Part shown: one piece after another, positions 6,646 to 13,606 of the stretch | Numbering within the stretch: the first letter of the stretch is position 1 | Layout: each line of letters opens with the position of its first letter | NCBI GenBank assembly: GCA_025925615.1 | Contig: JAICLN010000011.1 | Coordinates: 1-22,912 of the forward strand | Length of the DNA: 22,912 bases | Source of the DNA: Actinomycetospora sp. | Lineage (GTDB): Bacteria; Actinomycetota; Actinomycetes; Mycobacteriales; Pseudonocardiaceae | Direction: 5' to 3' | Made by a program: the position numbers and the translations under genes | Notes under the pieces: generated by a model | The model's input: the letters and a program-made list of their open reading frames with translations, nothing else | Told to the model about the DNA's origin: nothing | Databases searched by the model: none

Positions 6646-7924
6646 ACCGGTTCAGCGAGATCGGCAGCGACTTCACGGCATTGACGAAGTTGCTGGTCAG
6701 CCGGTCGGGCTCGCCGACCTCGAAGTCCGGGGCGTGGGTGAGCAGGCGCCGCCAGATCTCGCGCAGCTGCGTCCGGGCCAGCATGTTCCCCATGCAGAAG
6801 TGCGGCCCGCCGCCGCCGAAGCCCTGATGCGGGTTCGGGTCCCGGGTGACGTCGAAGGACAGCGGGTCGGCGAACACCTCGGTGTCGCGGTTGCCGGACT
6901 CGTAGAACATCACGACCTTGTCGCCGGCCGCAATCCGTTGCCCGCGCAGCTCGGTGTCCTCGGTGGCGGTGCGGCGGAAGGTCAGGACCGGGCTCGCCCA
7001 GCGCACCATCTCCTCCACCGCCGTCGGCAGCCGGCCGTCGAGGCCGTCGATGAGCCGCCGGCGCTGGTCGCGGAACTCAGTGAGCGCCACGGACGCGTGG
7101 GCGATGGTGTTCCGCGTCGTGTCGTTGCCGGCCACCGACAGGAGCACGAAGAACGCGCCGATCTCCTCGTCAGTGAGCCGCTCCCCGTCGACCTCGGCCT
7201 GCACCAGGTTGGTCATGAGGTCGTCGCGGGGGTTGTTGCGCCGGTCGTCCGCCGCCTCGAGGCCCGGCCCGATGAGCCCCATGAGGGCGCCCGTCATGAG
7301 CTCGAGCGGGTCGTCGACGCCGTGTGCGGCCCGGACCTCGGCGTCGGCCGCGCTGACCAGGAGGTCGGCGTTCTCGGCCAGCGCGTCCTGCTGGTCCTCG
7401 GGCAGCCCCATCATGTCGTAGATCATCGCCATCGGGAGCCGCCGGCAGACGAGCTGGACGAAGTCGCCGTCGCCGTGGTCGAGCAGGTCCCGCACGATCC
7501 CGTCGGCCCGCTCGCTGATCGTGTCCTCCAGCTTGCGGACCTGCTTGGGCGTGAACGCCGCACCCACCAGCTTGCGCAGTTTCGCGTGCCGGGGGGAGTC
7601 CATCGCCAGGAAGGACTGGCTGGCCTCCAGGAGCTCCTCCGGGGCGTCCATGAACTGGACGCCCTGGCCGGAGCAGAAGAGCTTGGGGTTCTTCGACACG
7701 TAGCCGATGTCCTCGTGGCGGACGACCGCCCAGAACCCCGGGCCGTCGGGGTTCTCCATGACCCCCTCGGCCGCCCGGTGCCAGGTGATCGGACGCTCCG
7801 CGCGCAACGGAGCGAAGGACTCCTCGCGCTCGGCGGTCGAGCGCGCCCAGAACTCGAGGGACGACAGGTCGACCGGGTCGTGGTCGGGCTTGTCGCCGGT
7901 CGCGGCGTCCGCGGTGGTGGTCAT
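6644..7924 (-). CDS. Cytochrome P450
   Basis: A 426-aa soluble bacterial P450, ATG at 7924 after GGAGG. The I-helix oxygen-activation motif is AGNDTT (265-270), the K-helix ExxR is E305-R308, and the haem loop is FGGGGPHFCMG (369-379) with thiolate ligand Cys377. GNDTTRN, the FRRTA stretch and DPNPHQGFGG resemble the CYP124/125/142 group, whose known members hydroxylate the terminal carbon of methyl-branched lipids and sterol side chains. I infer a related lipid substrate, but the CYP family cannot be fixed without alignment. It follows the ferredoxin gene by 22 nt on the same strand, so the two are probably co-transcribed and partners in electron transfer. No reductase gene is in the window. 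Confidence 0.93.
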   Translation of the reverse strand: MTTTADAATGDKPDHDPVDLSSLEFWARSTAEREESFAPLRAERPITWHRAAEGVMENPDGPGFWAVVRHEDIGYVSKNPKLFCSGQGVQFMDAPEELLEASQSFLAMDSPRHAKLRKLVGAAFTPKQVRKLEDTISERADGIVRDLLDHGDGDFVQLVCRRLPMAMIYDMMGLPEDQQDALAENADLLVSAADAEVRAAHGVDDPLELMTGALMGLIGPGLEAADDRRNNPRDDLMTNLVQAEVDGERLTDEEIGAFFVLLSVAGNDTTRNTIAHASVALTEFRDQRRRLIDGLDGRLPTAVEEMVRWASPVLTFRRTATEDTELRGQRIAAGDKVVMFYESGNRDTEVFADPLSFDVTRDPNPHQGFGGGGPHFCMGNMLARTQLREIWRRLLTHAPDFEVGEPDRLTSNFVNAVKSLPISLNR

Positions 7925-7946
7925 GCTCGCCTCCGGGCTCGGTGGG

Positions 7947-8138
7947 TCAGTCCTGCAGCGAGAGGGCCTCGGTCGGGCAGGCCTCGCAGGCCTGACGGAT
8001 CTCGTCCTCGCGCCCGTCCGGGACCTCGGTGAGGTGCAGGGTCAGCGACCCGTCGTCCTCCACCTCGAACACGTCCGGCGCGATCGACTCGCACATCCCG
8101 AGCCCGCTGCACTTGTCGTAGTCCACGGCGATCCGCAT
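7947..8138 (-). CDS. Small ferredoxin, [3Fe-4S]-type, P450 partner
   Basis: A 63-aa acidic protein; ATG 8138 follows AGGAGGA, and an upstream in-frame extension to 8243 lacks ferredoxin character. Cluster ligands are Cys10 and Cys16 in CSGLGMC and Cys54 in ACEACP; Cys51 is an extra cysteine. The position that would hold the second ligand of a [4Fe-4S] cluster is Leu13, so a [3Fe-4S] cluster is expected, as in many P450-linked actinobacterial ferredoxins. It sits immediately upstream of the P450 and would pass electrons to it from an NAD(P)H reductase encoded elsewhere. Confidence 0.92.
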   Translation of the reverse strand: MRIAVDYDKCSGLGMCESIAPDVFEVEDDGSLTLHLTEVPDGREDEIRQACEACPTEALSLQD

Positions 8139-8177
8139 GGTTCGGAGTCCTCCTGAAGTCGACGACGACACCCGGAC

Positions 8178-8197
8178 CATAACGTGCATCATGCTAT
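8178..8197. promoter_or_regulatory. Possible promoter/operator of the ferredoxin-P450 operon
   Basis: The 118-nt gap upstream of the ferredoxin contains a low-GC patch with imperfect dyad symmetry: outer CATA...TATG and a centre GCAT-C-ATGC (8185-8193). On the minus strand the TAGCAT hexamer here fits a -10 box, but no good -35 at the right distance is seen. The gap is long enough to separate this operon from the esterase upstream. Confidence 0.25.
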
Positions 8198-8256
8198 GGC
8201 CGCGAGCCATGTCACGTTTCCGACGAGTACCCGGGGGCGCCACCCCGCACGCCGCG

Positions 8257-9156
8257 CTACCCGACGTCGAGATGGCGGCGGACGAAGTCGGCCGCGCGGT
8301 CGAGCGCCTCGACGGCCTCGTCGAGGTAGGCGTGGAGGCCCTGGAAGACGTGGGGGACGTCCTCGGTGACGTCGAGGACCGCGCCGACCCCGGCGGCCGC
8401 GGCCCGGGCGGCGAAGCGCGTCGAGTCGTCCAGGAGCACCTCGTTGGTACCGACCTGCAGCAGGATCGGCGGCAGCCCCGCGAGGTCGCCGACGACGGCG
8501 GGGCTGACGAGGGCCTGCCGCGGGTCCGCCCCGGCGAGGTGGTGCGTCGACAGGCGCGCGAGGGTCTCCCGGTCGAACAGCGGGTCGACGCCGTCCTTCT
8601 CGTCCATGCTCGCGCCGCTGCGGGTCGCGTCGAGCCCGGCCGAGAAGAGCACCGCGCAGGCGGGCATCGGCAGGCCCTCGTCCCGGGCGCGCAGGAGGGT
8701 GGCCACGGTGAGTCCGCCCCCGGAGGAGTCGCCGGCGACGACGGTGCGCCGCGGTGCGACGCCGTCCTCGAGCAGCGCCCGGTAGGCGGCGAACCCGTCC
8801 TCGACGGCCGCCGGGAACGGGTGCTCGGGGGCGAGGCGGTAGGCCGGAGAGACCGCCGGCGCCCCGACGTGGCGGACCAGCGCCGCCGTCAGGGACGCGG
8901 CGGTGCGCGGCGAGCCGTAGACCCACCCGCCGCCGTGGAAGTACAGGATCGTCGCCTCCGCGCTCGCGGCGTCGGGCTCGATCCGCAGCGCGGGCCGGCC
9001 GCCCAGGGTGGTGTCGGTGAGGGTCACGCCCACCGGAGGTGGACCCATCGTCGTGTATATCTCGAAGGTCTCGCGCAGTTCCTCGGGCGGGAGGCTGGTG
9101 TCGAGCCGGGCCGACCGCATCAGCTGGTCGATCTCCGCGCGCTGCTGCTGGGTCAC
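8257..9156 (-). CDS. HSL-family (family IV) alpha/beta hydrolase, esterase/lipase
   Basis: A 299-aa protein when started at GTG 9156; the in-frame extension up to 9432 crosses a hairpin and shows no homology. Motifs: HGGGW (74-78) oxyanion hole, YRLAPEHPFPAA (106-117), nucleophile elbow GDSSGG (142-147, Ser144), and base His269 (DVPHVF). At the usual acid position the sequence is GTNEVLLDD, so Glu239 rather than Asp may be the catalytic acid, a variant seen in parts of this family. The ribosome site is weak, so the start is less certain than the rest. It may cleave esters or lactones arising near the P450 pathway, but the 118-nt gap to the ferredoxin leaves co-transcription open. Confidence 0.88.
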   Translation of the reverse strand: MTQQQRAEIDQLMRSARLDTSLPPEELRETFEIYTTMGPPPVGVTLTDTTLGGRPALRIEPDAASAEATILYFHGGGWVYGSPRTAASLTAALVRHVGAPAVSPAYRLAPEHPFPAAVEDGFAAYRALLEDGVAPRRTVVAGDSSGGGLTVATLLRARDEGLPMPACAVLFSAGLDATRSGASMDEKDGVDPLFDRETLARLSTHHLAGADPRQALVSPAVVGDLAGLPPILLQVGTNEVLLDDSTRFAARAAAAGVGAVLDVTEDVPHVFQGLHAYLDEAVEALDRAADFVRRHLDVG

Positions 9157-9243
9157 CGTCGTCCGTTCTGCTCCGGGTGTTCGTCGACCTCGTCCGCCAT
9201 GAGACCAGGCTCGCCACCACGGTCGACGACCGGGAGAGAAAGG

Positions 9244-9295
9244 GGACCGGTCCGCTCCTGAGCGGCTCCCCAGCGCCAGGAGCGGGACCGGTCCC
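9244..9295 (-). terminator. Stem-loop terminator downstream of the coiled-coil gene
   Basis: Arms 9244-9260 and 9277-9295 pair over about 17 bp with one bulged G and a 16-nt loop. Each arm contains the perfect palindrome GGACCGGTCC. On the minus strand the stem is followed by a pyrimidine-rich tail (CCCCTTTCTCTCCC), as in an intrinsic terminator. It lies 100 nt after the coiled-coil gene and 88 nt before the esterase start, so it would separate the two. Confidence 0.6.
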
Positions 9296-9395
9296 GCGAG
9301 GTCGACGGCGATCCCCGAGACCGCCCCGTGACCTTCTGGTCGAGGAGTCCCCGACCCCCGACGTGCGAAAACACCCCGGCGGTCGATGGATCGGT

Positions 9396-9830
9396 TCAGC
9401 GAGGGGCCGGTCGGCCGGGCGGGAGACCCCACTCCGGCGTCGTCTCGCGGTCGATCTCGTCCTGCTCGCGGGTGGCCTGTCGGCGGGCGCGGTCCAGGGC
9501 CGCGCGGGACCGGTCGAGGCGCTCCTCGGCGCGGGCCACCGTGTCGGCGGCCCGGTCCAGCGCCGCGCCCGAGCGGTCGAACCGGTCGGCGGTGGACACC
9601 CCGGTGGCCCGGGCGAGCTCGTCCAGGGACTCCTCCCGGGCGTCCGCGCGTTCCTCGCGGGCGTCGGCCCGTTCCTCCCGCAGATCGGCGAGCGCCTGGC
9701 GCCGGTCGGCCTCGTCCTCGCGTTGGTCGGCGGCCCGCTCCCGCGCCTCGGCGGCCGCGTCCCGACCAGCCGCGTCCCGTGGGTCGGCTGCCTCGTCCCG
9801 GGCAGCTCCGGCCACCGGACCGTCGCTCAC
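9396..9830 (-). CDS. Charged coiled-coil repeat protein, function unknown
   Basis: About 144 aa if started at GTG 9830, with alternatives at GTG 9839 and 9857; no start has a strong ribosome site. Over 40% of residues are Arg, Asp, Glu or Ala in long runs. Residues about 10-70 are one helix with a near-heptad pattern, including two consecutive copies of REERADA (51-64); a second helical stretch spans about 85-130. There is no signal peptide, membrane segment or enzyme motif. A long rod-like, cytoplasmic, highly charged helix is likely. The reading frame is supported by the consistent heptad, which shadow frames do not show. Such proteins are widespread and unnamed in actinomycetes. Confidence 0.65.
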   Translation of the reverse strand: MSDGPVAGAARDEAADPRDAAGRDAAAEARERAADQREDEADRRQALADLREERADAREERADAREESLDELARATGVSTADRFDRSGAALDRAADTVARAEERLDRSRAALDRARRQATREQDEIDRETTPEWGLPPGRPAPR

Positions 9831-9930
9831 CGCGCCCACTCCGCCATCACCGCACACCTCGCGTCGCCGTCGGCCCCGGGCCAGTGTGGCGCATCGACGC
9901 GGCGCCGGACGCGGAATCGGCGTCGCGACC

Positions 9931-11448
9931 TCACTGCACGTACTTCGCCCGCAGGTCCTTCTTGAGGATCTTGCCGGACGCGTTGCGGGGCAGTTCGTCG
10001 ACGACGTCCACCGAGCGGGGGCGCTTGAAGCCGGCGATCCGCTCCTTCGTCCACTCCATCAGCTCGTCGGGGTCGATCGACTCGCCCTCCACGGCGACGA
10101 CGATGGCCTTCACCGTCTCGCCCCACGTGTCGTCCGGGACCCCGATCACGGCGACGTCGGCGACGGCCGGGTGCTGCGCGACGACGTTCTCGACCTCGAT
10201 CGGGTAGACGTTCTCCGCACCCGTGACGATCATGTCCTTGATGCGGTCGGTGAGGAACAGGTAGCCCTCCCCGTCGAGGTAGCCGCCGTCCCCGGTGCGG
10301 AACCAGCCGTCGGCGGTGATCGACTTCTCGGTCTCCTCGGGCCGCTGCCAGTAGCCAGTGGTCACCTGCGACGAGCGGATCCAGATCTCGCCGACCTCGT
10401 CCGCGGGGAGGTCCTCGTCGTTCGCCGGGTCGACGACCTTGAGCTCCACCCACGGGTAGGCCCGGCCGGCCGAGCGCATGAGGTGCGCGCGGGGTCCGTC
10501 GGGGTCGTGGTCGTCGGGGTCGAGCTGGGTGATCGCGCCGGTCGTCTCCGTCGAGCCGTAGACCTGGAAGAGCGGCGCCCGGAACGTCGAGAGGACCTTG
10601 TTCAGCACGGGACCGGTGATCGGGGAGGCGCCGTAGGCCACGGCGCGCAGCTTCGACCAGTCGCGGTCGGCCGCGCCGGGCACCTGGCACAGGAACTGCA
10701 GCACGGCGGGCACGAGGAAGGCGTTGGTGATCCCCTCGTGCTCCATCGTGTCGAGCAGCTGGGCGGGGACGATGTCGGCGACGAGCACGACGCGCGCCCC
10801 GTACGACAGGCAGACCAGCGCGAAGCCGGACCCGCCGATGTGGAAGAGCGGCATCGCGACCATGCCGACCGACTCGTCGTCGAAGCCCCAGTGCCCGCCG
10901 ACGGAGAGCAGCCCGCCGAAGTTGCGGTGCGAGAGCAGCACGCCCTTGGCCCGCCCGGTCGTGCCCGAGGTGTAGAGCTGCAGGACGGTGTCCTCGTCGT
11001 CCGCGTCGGCGGCCGGCTCGGTCCGCTCGGTGAGCCCGTCCACCCACCCCTCGTAGTCCTCACCGACGACGAGCACCCGCCGGCCGTCGCGGTCGAGCTT
11101 CTCGCGCAGCTCGGCGAAGTCCGGGCCGAGGACGACGAGGCCCGCCTCGGCGTCGTCGGCGAGGTCGATCAGCTCTGCCGGGGTGAGCCGGAAGTTGAGC
11201 GGCGCGACCCCGGCGCGGACACCGGCCGCGGCGAAGAGGAGCTCGAAGAACTCCACCGCGTTCTTGCCGAGCCAGACCACCCGGCCGCCCTCGCCGACCC
11301 CCAGCTCCCGCAGTCCGGTGGCGATGCGGGCCACGCGGTCGTCGAGCTCGGCGTAGGTCACCGAGCGGTCGCCGCCGGTGAGCGCCGTCTGCGCTCCGCG
11401 GTCGCGGGCGTGGTCGCGCACGATGTCGGTCAGCCGGAACGGGGCCAC
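9931..11448 (-). CDS. Acyl-CoA synthetase (AMP-forming, FadD type)
   Basis: A 505-aa adenylate-forming enzyme. GTG 11448 is chosen because GGAGG lies 7 nt upstream and homology starts there. The nucleotide-binding loop is YTSGTTGRAKG (159-169); the later adenylation motifs YGSTETTG and TGDGG are visible, and the C-terminal catalytic lysine is K493 in PRNASGKILKKDLR. It activates a carboxylic acid to an acyl-AMP, then acyl-CoA, the entry step of beta-oxidation. The overall sequence resembles medium/long-chain FadD proteins of mycobacteria (FadD13/FadD3 style), but chain length cannot be set. It diverges from the acyl-CoA dehydrogenase across 171 nt that hold two candidate operator sites. Confidence 0.92.
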   Translation of the reverse strand: MAPFRLTDIVRDHARDRGAQTALTGGDRSVTYAELDDRVARIATGLRELGVGEGGRVVWLGKNAVEFFELLFAAAGVRAGVAPLNFRLTPAELIDLADDAEAGLVVLGPDFAELREKLDRDGRRVLVVGEDYEGWVDGLTERTEPAADADDEDTVLQLYTSGTTGRAKGVLLSHRNFGGLLSVGGHWGFDDESVGMVAMPLFHIGGSGFALVCLSYGARVVLVADIVPAQLLDTMEHEGITNAFLVPAVLQFLCQVPGAADRDWSKLRAVAYGASPITGPVLNKVLSTFRAPLFQVYGSTETTGAITQLDPDDHDPDGPRAHLMRSAGRAYPWVELKVVDPANDEDLPADEVGEIWIRSSQVTTGYWQRPEETEKSITADGWFRTGDGGYLDGEGYLFLTDRIKDMIVTGAENVYPIEVENVVAQHPAVADVAVIGVPDDTWGETVKAIVVAVEGESIDPDELMEWTKERIAGFKRPRSVDVVDELPRNASGKILKKDLRAKYVQ

Positions 11449-11473
11449 GGCACCTCCAGGGCAGGGGACGGAT

Positions 11474-11489
11474 CGGACAGCGGTGACCG
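11474..11489. promoter_or_regulatory. Candidate fad operator site 1 (fadD side)
   Basis: CGGACA-GCGG-TGACCG matches the proposed CGGTCA-N4-TGACCG motif at 11 of 12 arm positions. It lies 26-41 nt upstream of the synthetase start, downstream of a minus-strand -10-like TACCGT (11510-11515). There a bound repressor would block early elongation. Confidence 0.6.
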
Positions 11490-11539
11490 CGGACACACGG
11501 CGCGGCGGCACGGTAGCGGGACCGGAGGACGGCACGGAA

Positions 11540-11555
11540 GAGTCAGGGTTGACCG
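11540..11555. promoter_or_regulatory. Candidate fad operator site 2 over the fadE -35
   Basis: GAGTCA-GGGT-TGACCG matches the motif at 10 of 12 positions, with a perfect right arm. The right half overlaps TTGACC (11549-11554), a plausible -35 for the acyl-CoA dehydrogenase; GACGCT follows 18 nt later as a weak -10. The start codon is 65 nt further on. Confidence 0.55.
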
Positions 11556-11619
11556 TTACGGGTGGACCCGGGGACGCTTACCGTGCAGTAGCAAGAGGTC
11601 AGGACGGGAGGAGCCCCGG

Positions 11620-12762
11620 GTGGAGCGCACGATCTTCGACGACGAGCACCAGGCCTTCCGCGAGATGGTGCGGGACTTCCTCGAGAAGGAGGTCGCGCCC
11701 CACCACGCGGACTGGGAGGCGCAGGGGCACGTCAGCCGCGACGTCTGGCTCGCGGCTGGCAAGACCGGCCTGCTGGGCCTCGACGTCGAGGAGCGCTTCG
11801 GCGGCGGCGGGTCGGACGACCTGGTTTTCCTCTGGATCCTCTCGGAGGAGATCGCGCGCAGCGGCTTCTCCGGGCTCGGCTTCCCGCTGGCCAACGACGT
11901 CGTCACGCCCTACCTCACCGAGCTCACCAGCGAGGAGCAGAAGGAGCGCTGGCTCCCCCGCTTCTGCTCGGGCGAGATGATCACGGCGATCGCGATGACG
12001 GAGCCCGGCACCGGCTCCGATCTGCAGGGCATCCAGACCAAGGCGGTCCGCGACGGCGACGAGTGGGTCATCAACGGCGCCAAGACCTTCATCACCAACG
12101 GGATCATGTCTGACCTCGTGATCGTGGTGTGCAAGACCGATCCCGACGCCGGGTCGCACGGCTTCTCGCTCATCGCGGTGGAGCGCGACGCGCCGGGCTT
12201 CGAGCGGGGCCGTCACCTCGACAAGATCGGGATGAACGCCCAGGACACCGCCGAGCTGTCCTTCACCGACTGCCGCGTGCCCGCGTCGAACCTCATCGGC
12301 GAGGAAGGCAAGGGCTTCATCTACCTGATGCAGAACCTGCCCCGCGAGCGGATGTCGATCGCGATCGCCTCGACGGCGGGCGCGGAGAAGGTCCTCGAGG
12401 ACACGATCGCCTACGTCAAGGACCGCAAGGCCTTCGGCCGGCCGATCGCCTCACTGCAGAACACCCGCTTCAAGATCGCGGAGCTGCAGACGAAGCTGGC
12501 CGTCACCCGGGCGTTCGTCGACCGCTGCATCACCGAGCTCAACGCGCGCAAGCTCGGGCCGGCCGACGCGTCGATGGCGAAGTACTGGGCGACCGAGACC
12601 GCCAAGGAGGTCATCGACCAGTGCCTGCAGCTGCACGGCGGTTACGGCTACATGCGCGAGTACCCGGTCGCCAAGGCCTTCCTCGACAACCGCGTCCAGA
12701 CGATCTACGGCGGCACCACCGAGATCATGAAGGAGATCATCGGACGGATCGCGCTGTCCTGA
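11620..12762 (+). CDS. Acyl-CoA dehydrogenase, long-chain (LCAD) type
   Basis: A 380-aa FAD flavoprotein starting at GTG 11620 after GGGAGGAG. AMTEPGTGSDLQGI (125-138) and the WVINGAKTFITNG region (149-161) are the FAD/substrate signatures, RKAFGRPI is at 269-276, and LHGGYGYMREYP at 338-349. The residue aligned with the catalytic Glu of medium-chain enzymes is Gly364 (IYGGTTEIMKE). The base is therefore expected to be E243 in LPRERM, as in long-chain and isovaleryl-CoA dehydrogenases. It oxidises acyl-CoA to trans-2-enoyl-CoA, feeding fadB, and passes electrons to ETF. It is divergent from the acyl-CoA synthetase, with shared candidate operators between them. Confidence 0.94.
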   Translation: MERTIFDDEHQAFREMVRDFLEKEVAPHHADWEAQGHVSRDVWLAAGKTGLLGLDVEERFGGGGSDDLVFLWILSEEIARSGFSGLGFPLANDVVTPYLTELTSEEQKERWLPRFCSGEMITAIAMTEPGTGSDLQGIQTKAVRDGDEWVINGAKTFITNGIMSDLVIVVCKTDPDAGSHGFSLIAVERDAPGFERGRHLDKIGMNAQDTAELSFTDCRVPASNLIGEEGKGFIYLMQNLPRERMSIAIASTAGAEKVLEDTIAYVKDRKAFGRPIASLQNTRFKIAELQTKLAVTRAFVDRCITELNARKLGPADASMAKYWATETAKEVIDQCLQLHGGYGYMREYPVAKAFLDNRVQTIYGGTTEIMKEIIGRIALS

Positions 12763-12763
12763 G

Positions 12764-12779
12764 CGGTCAGCCCTGACCG
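12764..12779. promoter_or_regulatory. Perfect copy of the fad motif just after the acyl-CoA dehydrogenase gene (site 3)
   Basis: CGGTCA-GCCC-TGACCG is a perfect match to the proposed motif, 2 nt after the dehydrogenase stop codon. No promoter for a downstream plus-strand gene is evident, so it may act as a distal binding site, or it may simply be a small hairpin with a 4-nt loop helping termination. Confidence 0.45.
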
Positions 12780-12796
12780 TTCGGAGGGTGTGTACC

Positions 12797-12819
12797 GAGC
12801 GAAGGGCACCTTCGGTCGA
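12797..12819 (+). repeat. 23-nt direct repeat, copy 1
   Basis: Identical to 12872-12894. The unit contains its own hairpin, CGAAGG-GCA-CCTTCG. Only 52 nt separate the two copies, and both are preceded within 20 nt by CGTTCGGAG. It lies between the convergent dehydrogenase and DinB-type genes. Confidence 0.8.
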
Positions 12820-12871
12820 ACTATCCGACGGCGGGCGCCCCTCGCCGGAACGGCCGACCCGCGAGCGTTCG

Positions 12872-12921
12872 GAGCGAAGGGCACCTTCGGTCGACTAGAG
12901 CGACCGAAGGTGCCCTTCGCT
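12872..12921. terminator. Perfect 21-bp inverted repeat (repeat copy 2 plus inverted copy)
   Basis: The second copy of the direct repeat (12872-12894) is followed, after a 7-nt loop, by its inverted copy (12901-12921), giving a perfect 21-bp stem. It lies between convergent genes, 110 nt after the dehydrogenase and 22 nt from the end of the DinB-type gene, so a bidirectional terminator is likely. There is no U tract. Because each arm is itself a hairpin, the region can fold as one long stem or as two short ones. Confidence 0.7.
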
Positions 12922-12942
12922 TGGTCTCGGCCCAGCCGGCCG

Positions 12943-13539
12943 TCAGCCCCACCGGGGGTCGCGGCCCGAGAGCGCGACCAGGCGATCGAGGGCCGGCGCG
13001 TCGTCGGCGACGGGGACGCGGGGCGCGAACGGCTTGCCCTCGCCCTGGTAGTCCGCGGTCAGCATCATCGGGGCGAAGGCCAGCGAGGCCTCGAGGCCCT
13101 CGACCGGCGGCGACCAGGGCTGCCCGGTCGCGATCGCGAGGTCCCAGCCGTGGACCTGGTACTCCCAGAGGATCATCGACAGGGCCATCTCCCCCGGCAT
13201 CGACGCCTCCCCGAGCGCCAGCGGACGGGAGCCGGCCCCGGCGGCCAGCGCCGCGTCGAGGGTCGTCGCGGCCGCCCGGACGGCCGCGGCCGCGTCGTCG
13301 GGGGCGCGGTAGCCGGTCAGGTCGGCGCGCGGCGCCCGCCCCTCGGGGTCGGCGTAGCCGGCGCTGAAGGTCTCCAGCCACCCGACGACGTGGTCGAGCA
13401 GCGCCGCGACGTCGTACTGGGTGCAGGGGGTCGGCGCGTCGCGCCGCGCGTCGTCGACCCCGTCGACGACGCCCGCGAGGTCGGCCAGGACGGTGTGCAG
13501 GTGGCCGCGGGTGTCCGCGACGGTCGGTGCTCCGCTCAT
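12943..13539 (-). CDS. DinB/MDMPI-fold metal-binding protein (TIGR03086-like)
   Basis: A 198-aa protein resembling the actinobacterial TIGR03086 and mycothiol-dependent maleylpyruvate isomerase families. The N-terminal PTPCTQYDVAALLDHVVGW (36-54) is the characteristic first segment. Metal ligands would be His50, Glu126 and His130 (the ExxxH of WEYQVH), the His-Glu-His set of that fold. Members are often mycothiol-dependent transferases or isomerases, but most are uncharacterised, so no reaction is assigned. ATG 13539 has only a weak GAGG about 12 nt upstream. It is divergent from the AraC-type regulator 67 nt away, which could control it. Confidence 0.82.
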   Translation of the reverse strand: MSGAPTVADTRGHLHTVLADLAGVVDGVDDARRDAPTPCTQYDVAALLDHVVGWLETFSAGYADPEGRAPRADLTGYRAPDDAAAAVRAAATTLDAALAAGAGSRPLALGEASMPGEMALSMILWEYQVHGWDLAIATGQPWSPPVEGLEASLAFAPMMLTADYQGEGKPFAPRVPVADDAPALDRLVALSGRDPRWG

Positions 13540-13568
13540 GGGACACAGCCTCGCGCGTCCCGGCCGAG

Positions 13569-13600
13569 ACGGTATTGAACTTTCGCGACGGCCCTACGCT
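13569..13600. promoter_or_regulatory. Divergent promoters of the DinB-type and AraC-type genes
   Basis: On the plus strand TACGCT (13595-13600) ends 6 nt before ATG 13607, so the AraC transcript is probably leaderless; TTGAAC (13575-13580) is a possible but closely spaced -35. On the minus strand TACCGT (13574-13569) can serve as the -10 of the DinB-type gene, giving a leader of roughly 20-25 nt. Confidence 0.5.
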
Positions 13601-13606
13601 GCCCCG

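Noticed and set aside
7921..7960. A GGTCA-GTCC-TGCAGC stretch between P450 and ferredoxin as a fad operator
   Set aside because: The right half does not match TGACCG, and the sequence is the end of the ferredoxin coding region.
9328..11619. N-terminal extension of about 760 codons in frame with the acyl-CoA dehydrogenase
   Set aside because: It is antisense to the coiled-coil and synthetase genes. The dehydrogenase has a normal family N-terminus and ribosome site at 11620.
12797..12921. CRISPR array
   Set aside because: There are only two direct copies and one inverted copy, with no regular spacers and no cas genes.
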